Source of the DNA: Odontesthes bonariensis
Taxonomy: Eukaryota; Chordata; Actinopteri; Atheriniformes; Atherinopsidae
DNA: 64,000 bases
Assembly (NCBI RefSeq): GCF_027942865.1
Contig: NC_134526.1
Span: 9,642,284-9,706,283 of the forward strand
Direction: 5' to 3'
Shown piece by piece: positions 1-13,300 of this stretch (position 1 is its first letter; each line of letters starts with the position of its first letter). Made by a program: the position numbers and the translations under genes. The notes beneath the pieces were generated by a model. The model did not search any database and was not told the DNA's origin. It worked only from the letters and a program-made list of their open reading frames with translations.

Positions 1-1982
1 AGCTGTCACAGGGACTTTGATTTCTTACGTCCACCACTGAGAGATTTATGATGTTCATAAGTCAGCTATCTTCAGAGTCTTAGGTCAATTGGAAATTAGT
101 GCCTGTATTTTAAATAACACATTTGGTTTTGATTGTTCATATCAGCTTTTTTTAACTTGAAAATATTGCAGTTGTTGAGGGAAGATATAAATTTGGATAA
201 TTTGAAATTTATGTACGACTGCATGAGTTTGTATACGTAGCTATTGTACTGTATTATATATTGTATGTATAGTCCTAATGCTTCATCTACATCAGTAATC
301 ATTCAAATATGTTTCAACATACAGGGTAAGGCTGGGCAAACAAAACTGTGAAATACAAATTGCTTAATTACAAAATGAATCACTCTTGCATCTGTGTATG
401 GATGGTGTATCACTGTATCACCTAATATTTAATAAATGGGTTTTTACACAGGATGAGGGCTGAGTCTCCAGGAAATGATGTCAATACATTGCATTATAGC
501 AAGACTGTAGCCTGTGAGTGTTGTTTAACTGCTTTGGTTTTAGCAACCTTGTTGCCTACGTTACATTGAAAATATGTTGCATGCACAGGCAAGTATACCT
601 CTGATAGTGTTTGTAACTTTTGCAACTTGTAATTACTAGTTAGGTGTAAAGGGTTATGTTTGGGATTATCTGAGTACTTAAGTATAATTTTCAACTATCT
701 AAAATTACAATTGCGCCTCTTGCAATTAATTGGTTAGATTAACTGGTAGATCAGCTGTGTAATTCAAAACAAACAAAGCACTAAGCTGCATCTGGATCAG
801 TAGTCAATGCCAATCTCAAGTCTTTACATTACTGTTGTATCTTCAAAAAGTTGTTGACAGATTGTTTTTTCATCTAAATTCCCTGGAAACAGACATCCTA
901 ATAAACTCAGTTTTGAGGCAGAAAATGTCCTCTTGTGAAAGTAGCTCAAGTCAAATGATTACAAAGCTTGGCAGACATACATCTTCAGACAGTGCTGAAT
1001 CAAACATAGCAAAAAGCCAGGTAATTTCAGAAGTGGTGTAATAATGAGGCAGCTGTTTGATGAAACAATCGCAGCATGAGCTTTTCCCTCTGGATAACTG
1101 AAAGGCAAACTAAATCTGCACATTATGCAACCTTAGAGACAATGGCAGAGGCCCATAGACTGCTGCCTTCTTAGCAGGAAACTAAACAGGATCTGGAAAT
1201 GGATGACAAAGACCAAAGTGTGTTAGTCAGTGCCCAGTTGGATCAGAATGGAGGGAGTGACTGGTCATGAAATATCAAAGAGGGTACAAGGGTCACTCAT
1301 TTCACCCTCCAAAATAAGTCTTCTTTAATGGTCCCAATGTCTCACATAATGGTCATGCAGTCACTGACTAATCTGTCCAACCCTGTCAACAAGATAACAT
1401 AAAAACATCCTGAAAACACACATAATCAGTTTGTCGTTATTCTCCTTGATATAAAAGTTGATTCACACACATAAAGGGGATTTTTTTCAGGTCTTCTCAT
1501 GCTCCTCTCTCAGTGAATTTGAACACGTTATCCTGTCTTTTTATCACATACTGGTACTTCTGATCAGTTTAACAAAGATGCATGATCAAAGGACATGAAC
1601 AAAAAATAAAAAGTAGAAATTAGTGTTTAAAAGAAGAGTGATAAGAGAACAGAATGGAGGCTCACTGCCAGCAGAGGAATGCAATCTTTCCTGTTCGTTC
1701 TTGCCTTATATTTATGGGCCCTGTGGCTATACCTGCTGACTCCTGCTCCCTAGCTTTGCACCAGTTCCACAACACCGCAGCAATGGAAGAAAAACCAGTG
1801 ATGAAGCTCATCTGAGCTCTTGGTCAAGGTGGCTCCAATTGAGGAGGGACTGAGGAACACCCTGTCTTTAAACACAACATTATGACTGTACCGAGACTCC
1901 ATACCTTTATAATCCCAGAGTTCTGTGGAAGGTCTTGCACCATTTACACTTTAATGGGCGTAGACAGGTCTGTCTGCCCAAG
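1..1982. repeat. Duplicated block, copy 1 (left end cut by window)
   Basis: This stretch is matched, in the same orientation, by 7919-10130. Aligned by eye the copies differ at roughly 20 single bases or small indels over about 1.96 kb, so they are near 99% identical. The match starts at base 1, so this copy continues to the left of the window. It ends sharply at 1982, after which the two copies have unrelated sequence. Relative to copy 2, about 231 bp are missing near base 22. Short open frames of 60-70 codons occur in both copies, but I recognise no protein in them apart from a possible Ig-like fragment at the right end. It lies beyond the 3' end of itgb3. Confidence 0.93.
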
Positions 1983-4312
1983 GATAAAGAACTGGCAGTT
2001 ACTGGCAGTAAATAGATATGCATCCTTTTCCGGTGGTAGAATCATTTTTCCACAATGAATTAACATACCTTAAGCAAAAGATCTGAGTACTTCCAGAAGA
2101 CTAACTTGAGGGCTTCACTTTTAAACATGTGCTGTATCATTTGCACTGCACACCAGAGGGAGACATTTACAACCATTCATTTTGATGTCAGTCAGACATG
2201 AGAAAAATGCGTTTGCTGTTTAAAAAAGTCACGACTTTTGTGAATTCTAGACTGGATCCATGCTGGAAAAGCAACTATTTTGTTAAACACTACAGGTCTT
2301 TGTATAAAGTAACTAAGTATTGTAACTTCTTGGGCCTAATAGCTTTTTATATGTAACTTTGAGGATAAGATTAGTCACTTTTAAAAGTACATTGCTGAAG
2401 ACAGTTCAGTTACTAATTTACATTCATTTTCTGAGAAAAACTACACTTTAGTGTAAATATTAAAAAATGAGAGCACCAGGTTTTTATTTTTATTTTACTG
2501 AGAAGAAATTAATATGACTATCAAGTTATATAACATTGTACCACCTCCTGTTACTGCAGATAAGACATAACATTTACAAAAAAATGTTTAGCAGAAGACA
2601 AAAGAAATGCCACATGATTGAACATGTCAGCTTAATGCCGGAAAAATTTCATTATCAGAGTAATTAAACATTGATCGAAATGATCTGAAATCCGTTTTTA
2701 TACTGCCCAATATAATCATGTGCAAGTTCAGGAAAAAAAAGGGAAAAATTGAAAATGATAATCTATATACAGAAATACCACGAAACAGGCTGTACAGACT
2801 GTGGTTGGCGAATTGGCACTTCCTGTAACTTAGACATGTTTAAAGTGTCGTGCCGTGTAAAGAGAAGTCTAAAGTTTTACAGCCACAATCAGCATCAGAT
2901 ATAGAGTACAGAGAAAAGTGTGTGCAAACAAAGTCGACTACAGCCCACCATCATGGAACAGGATATTTTGTCATATCATGCAGCTATGATGCAGTGTTAA
3001 GAGAATGCAAAGAAAGAAATGCATATTTCAGTGAACAATCACATTTTTTTTACCTACAATATTAGAAAACCCTGCTTCAAATGTGTTAGCAAAAGAATTA
3101 TATATTGATATCTATTTTATTTTTGTACTTATTCTTTGTGTTTGCATTAAGAAAATGTCAGAGTATCTATTTTAGTACTAAGTCGAGCAGCTGGCTGTTT
3201 GCATGGATAAAGTTGGCAGGAAGGTAAAATGACGCAGTTTAGTTTCATGCTGAAATCACACAGGACATCACAAACATTTATTGAAATCTTCAACCACAAT
3301 TTACATTTAGCCTGTAACATTAAATAGACTTAAACTATTTCGTTTCTCAAAAGTCACTCATTGCTTTCGTTCTGAAATATGAATCTCAAACAGCTTCTGG
3401 TGTTTGATTTTAATAAGTGCTAAAAGCAGATTTTGGAAAGGAACCCAAAGATGACAAAAAAGTTGGTGAAGCAAGGTATAATTAATATTTATGCATTTGC
3501 CTTTGTAACAGATTCTCTGAAATGTATTGGTAAATCTGCAGACCACATCCTGAGAAAGAATTGCAAAACCACCCTCACCACCCAGAATGTATCAACCTAG
3601 GTTGTTTGCATGACATCATGGCTATCATTAGCTGTAGAATAAAGTCTGTTCACATACAAAAATAAAGAGTGAGACATTGTCCAATGAATATCTGAAACAA
3701 ATCAAACTATTTCAAAAACACAATGAGCAAATAAAAATCCCACCAACCACAAAAAAAAAAACAGGTTATTATGCAGTGATAAAAAATAAGAAGTTACCAC
3801 TGCCGGTTTGCATTAGAAAAGCAACGTGCACCTCAGACATCCCTGTAAACCTGCAGCATATAGGCTGCTGTTAAGGAGTTATATTTCTTTTTATTGTTAA
3901 GTGCCTCACCAAGGGCTGTACAGAAGCAAATAAAAGTCAAACAAATCTTAAATAGCTGCAGTGGCGGTGGAAAATCTAAAAAATGAGCACTAAAGGGACA
4001 CTTTTTTGTAAAGTGTAAACCGACACTGGATGTTAACGACCTCCTCTCAAAAAGCACCAACAGTCCATCGAGAATGCTACAAATGTGACCCAGCATAAAG
4101 CCATAAAAGGATTATATCAAAAGTTGGGATTATTTTTACAATATATACTGTACAATTATTAGATTGAGTTGTTGACAGCTCCAACTACTTTTTCTGCAAC
4201 AGTAGTCGGTGTCATGACGGTGTAAAGCATCGTCCTCCCATCCTTTTGTGTGCTTCTGTGTGACAGTCGTTTGATGCCGTTGACCCCTGAGTTTTCCCTT
4301 GTTGTATTTAGT
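1983..4312. other. 3' flank of itgb3, no gene seen
   Basis: This stretch lies between the duplicated block and the itgb3 stop codon. It is AT-rich, with scattered short open frames that have no recognisable protein pattern. The part next to 4312 should hold the itgb3 3' UTR. A minus-strand AATAAA hexamer (plus TTTATT) at 3889-3894, about 420 bases past the stop, is one possible polyadenylation signal, but others of equal quality occur nearby, so it is only a candidate. Confidence 0.5.
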
Positions 4313-7300
4313 TTAGTTATTTCGGTATGCTACGTTCGTAAAGGTGGAGGTAGCTCCTTTGTACAAAGGATTGTTACCCTGCAAAATGAATACAAAGATA
4401 ATGCTGTTCAATATAGTCCAGATTTGCACAGTTCAGCTTAGACTTTCTCCTACAGAGAGCAGCTATATTCAATCAACCCCTGAATGTGAAGCTTTTAGTG
4501 ATTTATTAGTCATTTCCTCACCGTATCCCATGTGGCTTTGGCTTTCTCCTCCTCAAACTTTGCAAACTCATTTCGATCATGGATGGTGACTAGTAGCTTC
4601 CAGATTAGCAAGCCAGCAAGACCCAGTAGTAGAATGGCTCCTGCCACCGACATGAGCACCACTAAGATGTCAGGACCCTCAGGGCACACTGAGAGACAAG
4701 GGATAGTTATGGAGTCAAAGAGAAAATAAGCTCCGTGAATACTTGCTTGAAGTGAAGCAGCTCCTGCACTATACAGTCTGATACAGATGTCACAATCATC
4801 TGGCACACCATCATTTTATAATGCGTTTCTATGGACTGGAACAGTGCAGTTGTGTAACTAGCTCATGTTGTGTTTTTTTTTATAAAATAAAACATTCCTG
4901 AATGCACACATTGTTTGACTGTTGCTTTGGTCTGCCAGAAATAGATTGGAAATGCATTCAAGTACACTTTCTCTAACGGTTTGAATGACCCATAAATGCT
5001 ACAAACTCTTACAGTACCTGGTTCTTTGACCACAAGCAAGACGGTACTGCCACTTTCATCTTCAATAGACTGGAAGTGCACAACGCAGTCATTTTCATCT
5101 TTATATGAGCAATTCAGTGTTTTCGTGGCATGGAAAACTGTGAGATAAAGAAAATTAAAATATTTTTTTAAGGCAGAAATTCTCTATTCAATATTCATCA
5201 GTCAACAAAATACTTGGACCACAATGTATGTTGTCTTCAATTGCTTTCAGTGATTATGAGGCGCAGATATACAACAGTGCAACATTACCACTACAGGCCA
5301 TGATCACAACATGTAAAGAGATCAGATAGAAGAGTTCTCACCCAGTTCATCCACTAATTTGATTTCATTTTTACAGACTCTATCGCAGCTGTTGTCTTCA
5401 AATCTCCCTCCTCTCTTGAAGTGCTGACACTCGACACACTCCCTGCAAAAACACCAACACACTCTTACCTTTGTGCAATGCCCACAGTTCAAACCAATGG
5501 CTATCTTTACAGGCAGTATATAGCTTGATTTAACATGGATGGGATGTGCAAACTAACAGAGAGAAGACTGTATAAAATGCTGGCAACCGCTGAGTGTTAA
5601 GATGATACCACACCTAACTTTGGTAAAATATGTGTGGGGGCAGTTTGGGCGATCCTCCTGGAATGTTGAAAGTGCAACAAATTGCATCAGTTGTTCTCTG
5701 CTGTACACTGTTGTACAAGCAAGTGGTTGAGCATGAAGATCAAAATGATTCATTTCAATCCCTCGTCAAAAAACAAGCTATCTCCACTGATTTCAAGGTA
5801 GAGTGCATGAAATTTATTGAGGGCATTGATGCTCCCAGGGAATTAAACTCCATGACCTTATACTATAAACCAATAATTAGCCACTGAGCACACCTGCAGG
5901 GTTGCTAAATGTATGCCTCTCTTGTATTTTGGGACTGCACTGTTTGCTTTGTTTTTTTCTACATAGTTAACATGTTGGTTTGCGTCAGGTCTGTTGGTGA
6001 GAGAAGTCACTCAGACCTGCAGGTCCTTCACTCTTTATGGTCAATTTGTTGTAAAAGTGTTGCTTCTTTTGGAGAAATGAAGATGACAAGCGATTGCATT
6101 TGACATGTTATGTTAGCCAACAACACAGCATCAGTAAAGTAAAACTAACTTGTGTCACGATGGTCTAAACCCAGCCCACTCTCTCTATTAGTAAGTGAAA
6201 AATTAAAAAATTCAAGACCTGACGCCAATCGTTTCTGTTGAATCAGCAGAAAAAAACACAGACGGGTTCAACAATGCTTACAGTGCTCATACACTGAAAA
6301 TACAAGACAGGCAGATGTTCACTAAAGTTCCAGATGTGCCCAATGGCTGATTGTCAGCTTGGTAAAGGAAATGTTTCTGTTTTCCAAGGTTCCTGACATA
6401 AGTCTTTAAAATGTGGTTTTTTTTTTTCTCTAAACATGAAAACTGAAGTGGGACTAAGTCAGAGCAACTGTTTTCATGTGATTCTCTCCAGCTCCTCGTC
6501 TGTTTCGTCAGTTCCACCAGGGGTTTTACCTCTTCCCTCCAGGAGCCTACTAAAATGGCTGTATTTCTTATAAAAATGCAACCATTTATTATTTTAGCAT
6601 TTTTATCCCCCACTTTTAAATGGTTTTCAAGCATGGCTCATTCAGATTGAAGAAGCAGTGTAATTCTGGATGTAGCATTTACTATGCTTAATTTCTGTTG
6701 CAAGAAACTAGGTAGACCGGCAGTTGAGATTTTTTGAGCCTGTTCAATAACATTAATATCACTTGATGTCATTATTAGGCTTCTATTTCTTTCTCATTTA
6801 CAGTTTTAAGTCAGGACAAGCTTGGTTTGTCTTGCGCCTACAGTTCTAGAGCTGGTACAGACTGAATTTCAGGATCTTTCTTCAGTGTAAGTTAAAAAAA
6901 ATAGTCTAAGACCCAAAGTGTTCACTCACTGTTTTATGATGCACGCATCAGGACAGGTGTAGCATTTTTCACAGGTAACTCCATAGGCACCAGGCACAGT
7001 GCACTGGCACACCCCACACTCACAATAACCATAGCCATTGCACAACATCCCGGAGCTGGACATGCAGGTGTCGGTACGTTTGGAGCAGTTACAGTTTTCC
7101 CCTTTCCAGCCGGCATCACACTGGCAGAATCCACAGTCACACTTACCATTACCTGAAAGAATAAAGAAGAATGACCAGGTTAATCCTAACGTTCCCTTCA
7201 AATAATAATCCAGTATTATATCACATCAGTTTCGAACTATGTACATTTTTTTCACCCAACATTAAATGCATTCCTAATAATTTGAAAACTTTTGTAAAAA

Positions 7301-10300
7301 ATTTAAATGCAAAATAAAGTTTTGATTTTATCATATTAAAAAAAATGTCCCAAAAGTGGGAAATTTGTGCAAACTTCCTTTTCAATCATAGACTCAGTCC
7401 TATTCAGCATGGACAGATCGTCTTTCTGGAGATATATTCTGTTTATAGTTTTTCTCTTTAAAATACCACAGAAGCGTTCAAATAAATTGAAGTCATTCAA
7501 CTTGTCCAAGTCAAAATCTTACTGTTTGATTTTGGCAGGGGTCATGCTAGAATATTCCACATCTGCAAAGCCTCTGAAGACCGGAGGTAAAACTTTTAGT
7601 CCGCATCATGGTTTTCAAGAAGTCCATGATTCAAAAATATTATCTCTCTTATATTTTTTGCACACATGCAGACCTGTATCATCACTGTCCCACATCTGTG
7701 CTTCACTGTTAGAACTGCATTCACTGAGGAAGAACCCCATCTGAGCTGAACAAATTTCTTTTGACCAAAAAATGTTCTCCCAATATTCATCAAGGGTTTT
7801 TTCAATTTTTCTCTGTAAAGTTTAATCTTTCCATTTTTTGCCCAAGAACAAGCAAAGGTTTTTTGCTTGGATGCTACCTATTGAGGTTGTCATGGTGCTG
7901 TGTCCTTTTCATTGTCTGAGCTGTCACATGGACTTTGATTTCCAATGATGACCACTGTGCCGAGTCTGAAGCACTGGCCTATTTTCAGAGCAAAACAGTG
8001 AAAGCAATGCTGTGATTAGTGTTTATATGGACTATACTTTACATTCCAATTACTGCTACAACTGTCTCCTCTGAATTTTAGTTGGTTGGTTGTATTCTTT
8101 TCAATCAAAGTTTTACAATCACATTTTTTTTCAATCTTCTTGAGGATTGATTCCCATGATGCAGACACACTTCTTACGTCCACCACTGAGAGATTTATGA
8201 TGTTCATAAGTCAGCTATCTTCAGAGTCTTAGGTCAATTGGAAATTAGTGCCTGTATTTTAAATAACACATTTGGTTTTGATTGTTCATATCAGCTTTTT
8301 TAACTTGAAAATATTGCAGTTGTTGAGGGAAGATATAAATTTGGATAATTTGAAATTTATGTACGATTGCATGAGTTTGTATACGTATCTATTGTACTGT
8401 ATTATATATTGTGTGTATAGTCCTAATGCTTCATCTACATCAGTAATCATTCAAATATGTTTCAACATACAGGGTAAGGCTGGGCAAACAAAACTGAAAT
8501 ACAAATTGCTTAATTACAAAATGAATCACTCTTGCATCTGTGTATGGATGGTTTATCACTGTATCACCTAATATTTAATAAATGGGTTTTTACACAGGAT
8601 GAGGGCTGAGTCTCCAGGAAATGGTGTCAATACATTGCATTATAGCAAGACTGTAGCCTGTGAGTGTTGTTTAACTGCTTTGGTTTTAGCAACCTTGTTG
8701 CCTACGTTACATTGAAAATATGTTGCATGCACAGGCAAGTATACCTCTGATAGTGTTTGTAACTTTTGCAACTTGTAATTACTAGTTAGGTGTAAAGGGT
8801 TATGTTTGGGATTATCTGAGTACTTAAGTATAATTTTCAACCATCTAAAATTACAATTGCGCCTCTTGCAATTAATTGGTTAGATTAACTGGTAGATCAG
8901 CTGTGTAATTCAAAACAAACAAAGCACTAAGCTGCATCTGGATCAGTAGTCAATGCCAATCTCAAGTCTTTACATTACTGTTGTATCTTCAAAAAGTTGT
9001 TGACAGATTGTTTTTTCATCTAAATTCCCTGGAAACAGACATCCTAATAAACTCAATTTTGAGGCAGAAAATGTCCTCTTGTGAAAGTAGCTCAAGTCAA
9101 ATGATTACAAAGCTTGGCAGACATACATCTTCAGACAGTGCTGAATCAAACATAGCAAAAAGCCAGGTAATTTCAGAAGTGGTGTAATAATGAGGCAGCT
9201 GTTTGATGAAATAATCGCAGCATGAGCTTTTCCCTCTGGATGACTGAAAGGCAAACTAAATCTGCACATTATGCAACCTTAGAGACAATGGCAGAGGCCC
9301 ATAGACTGCTGCCTTCTTGGCAGGAAACTAAACAGGATCTGGAAATGGATGACAAAGACCAAAGTGTGTTAGTCAGTGCCCAGTTGGATCAGAATGGAGG
9401 GAGTGACTGGTCATGAAATATCAAAGAGGGTACAAGGGTCACTCATTTCACCCTCCAAAACAAGTCTTCTTTAATGGACCCAATGTCTCACATAATGGTC
9501 ATGCAGTCACTGACTAATCTGTCCAACCCTGTCAACAAGATAACATAAAAACATCCTGAAAACACACATAATCAGTTTGTCGTTATTCTCCTTGATATAA
9601 AAGTTGATTCACACACATAAAGGGGATTTTTTTCAGGTCTTCTCATGCTCCTCTCTCAGTGAATTTGAACACGTTATCCTGTCTTTTTATCACATACTGG
9701 TACTTCTGATCAGTTTAACAAAGATGCATGATCAAAGGACATGAACAAAAAATAAAAAGTAGAAATTACAGTGTTTAAAAGAAGAGTGATAAGAGAACAG
9801 AATGGAGGCTCACTGCCAGCAGAGGAATGCAATCTTTCCTGTTCGTTCTTGCCTTATATTTATGGGCCCTGTGGCTATACCTGCTGACTCCTGCTCCCTA
9901 GCTTTGCACCAGTTCCACAACACCGCAGCAATGGAAGAAAAACCAGTGATGGAGCTCATCTGAGCTCTGGGTCAAGGTGGCTCCAATTGAGGAGGGACTG
10001 AGGGACACCCTGTCTTTAAACACAACATTATGACTGTACCGAGACTCCATAACTTTATAATCCCAGAGTTCTGTGGAAGGTCTTGCACCATTTACACTGT
10101 AATGGGCGTAGACAGGTCTGTCTGCCCAAGCCATGGGTGTCAGCACTGAAAGCTGTGAAACCAAAAACCTCCCTTGAGAGAGCCGCTTTACAGTTGTTCC
10201 TTGATTGATACAAGCCTGTCATGCTTGCCAAAGATAAAACATGTACTTAAAGGATTATAAGGTAGAGATGAATATGTATACCGATCAGCCACAGCATCTA

Positions 10301-13300
10301 AAACAGTGACAGATTAAATTAATAGCATTGATCATCTTGAGCAATACAATGCTCTGTTGGGAACCATTGGTCCAGTTGTTCAGATCAAACAAACCCCCAC
10401 AAGACAATAGCACTTATTTGAAGGAAGCAACCTTCTCCAACAGGTCAGTGCACCCTACTAAACAGCTTAAAACTGCAGCGCAAAGTAAAATTAAAAAAGG
10501 TCGAACTTATAACTACAGTTTGAAGAGCACAACAAAGTGTGTTGAATGTGTTGACCCAGCTTCCAAACTGCCAAGATCTTAATCTGTTCAAAGATCTGGA
10601 AAATGCACCTGAACAAACTCAATCCACAGCGGGCCCACCCTGTAACCTTTGGGACCCCCAGAGTCTGCTATCAACATCCCAGTGACACCAGACAGCTTCA
10701 CCAGGAGGTCATTTATTCTGTGCGAGCCCCCATTTATTTTGTAAACTGGCTCATGGGACGCAACATAAATTAAAGACAGATGTAGATTATAGAAGATTTT
10801 AATTTGAATAAAAAAGGTAGCTACATTAAAATTAAACAATGTAAAAACAAGCATAGTCGCAAGAACGGTGAAACCCCTGCAAGCTGTTAACTACAGCTAG
10901 AGTGGGCCATTTAATTGGAACGCTGTCCTTGACCCAGGATACATGCATGGCAGGGGAGTTGAATTATTGACTAAAGTATGTCTTATATCGCACTGCTGCA
11001 GACTGTGAGAATACACAGCCATATAAGACATTATAAGTGTGTCAATTTAGTCTTAATGAGCTGAACACTGGTGTTCTGGGTGTGTAGCCAACGGACATAA
11101 ATAACACTAAAATGTGTGAATGAGAGCAGCTTTATTGGGAATTTGGGCCAAATTAATATACACTAATGCTTTACTGTCTACAAAAATATATAAAAATATG
11201 GAACTTAGGAGCATGTGCCGAGGCCCATTTGAGTCGAGTTGAGCATGTGCATGCAGGAGTGATTAACTCTCATTCACAATATCTGGGTGTTAGTCTGGCT
11301 TTGAAATCTTGATTTTGTATGATTTTGAGTCGGATGTTTATATGCATTATAAAAGTCTGCTTTTTTCTCTGCAGAAATGCAATCTCAGTGCAGCTGAGGC
11401 TGAGATATCTTGGCATCCAGCCCAAAAAGTATTGCTTCTTACCATTTCCCAAATGGTAACATCTTTACGTAAAACGCTGCCTGTCTGAACACATTCATCG
11501 TAACTCCACATGCCTTCTTTATACTACAGGACTCAAAGTTCTGGAAAAAAATACCTAGGTGACATCACAGATGTTATTTCCTTGTATTTGCCAAATCTTC
11601 TCCATAGCCAAAGCAAACACACAACTATAGTAATCGGCAGAGTGGTACACACAGATGGTGAAGCTCCCATTTAGAAAAAGCAGAACGAGTTAACTTGAAT
11701 GCACAGTGAAAGTATGCTCTGCCTTATCAACATTAATCTTAAAGCATAGCTTCCTGATGAGTTTTGGTATTACTCATCCATCATTTCCACAATCATATCC
11801 CTCAACTGCTGTTAGGTTGACTAATGCAATGATGAAAGCTAATAAAGCTTTATCACTAATTGAGAAACTGTGCACTGAGCTGTGCAATATGAGTGTGTTC
11901 TCCAACTAGCTTTTAATAGAATATACACATTAAGTGTGCAGGTCTGAAAGGGTATCAGTCACTTGTCAGCATTATGTTTGGTAAGGTTTATGAATTATTT
12001 ATGAATTTAAGTATATGGGCACTACGAACAAGAAAAGGCTGCATTAATGATGAGCAATTCCATCCATCCATTATCTATACCGCTGAATCCGTCGATCAGG
12101 TCGCGGGTGGGCTGGAGCCTATCCCAGCAGTCAATGGGCGAGAGGCGGGGTACACCCTGGACAGGCCGCCAGTCAATGATGAGCAATTATTAAAAAAAAA
12201 AAACTTTTAAGCAATTTTTCAAGCTAAGTCACAGGAAAACTATGTAAACCCACAGAATGTGTTTACAGAGAAGAGAGTGACTAACAAGCCGTACAGTACC
12301 GTTCTGAACCGACCCGTACCGGACTGCATAGTGGAAACGAGGCTTATGTAACTATGTTCCATTACAGTGAGGTGTCAGAAAAAGGAAAAGGAAGGGAAGG
12401 GCGGCATAATCTTTCCTGACTTACTAACCATGGGCTGCACACCAACAAACTAATTAAAACATTGTAACACATGAAGATTGAAGATTGTGTGTCCAGCTTT
12501 TGATATTTCTGCCACCAACTGATCAAGTGAAAGTCTGTAAATGCTAATACCAGAATAGCAACATGCTCACAAATATGAAATGTGTTTTCTCTTGGATTGG
12601 ATGAATGAATTAACTTTGTGAGCCAGGTGCTTTTTCTAATAAAAAAATGATATCAAGACAATTTAGTCTCATATGATGACCTAGAACCAGTTAACGTTCT
12701 TTTAAACTGTATTTTAGATATAAATAAATGTATGGCAGATAATTTCTTACAGCTCAACCAGGGCAAGACTGAAGTTTTAATTATTGGTCCTGAAGACAAG
12801 AGAGGAGTAATTTTACCCAAACTACAAAACTTTAAATCTTCTCAACATGTAAAAAATCTGGGTGTTCTTTTTGACTCTGAGCTGGATTTTATCCAACATA
12901 TTAGAAATGTAACAAAGACAGGATATTATCAACTTAAAAATATTGCCAGAGTCCGCCCATTTCTCTCTCTTGCCAGCACGGAGGTGGTGATGCATTTTAT
13001 TTCTAGTAGAATAGATTATTGTAATGCCCTGCTTTCTGGTTTTCCAAAAAAAGTATTTATTACCTATAATTAATACAGAATTCAGCTGCACGTGTGCTGA
13101 CAAAGACCAGAGGGCGGGAACACATTACACCAGTTTTAAAATCGCTGCATTGGCTCCCCGTGCATTTCAGGATTGATTTTAAGGTTCTTTTAGTTGTTTA
13201 TAAATGTCGTAATGGTCTTGGGCCTTCTTATCTATCTGATCTTCTTTTAAATTATGAGCCCTCGCGGACCCTGAGGTTCTCTGGTACCGGCCTTTTAGTT

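Noticed and set aside
10588-10854. 88-codon minus-strand frame with a [15 protein letters not shown] run
   Set aside because: Looked exon-like at first, but no family was recognised and no splice pair joins it to anything; kept as intron sequence.
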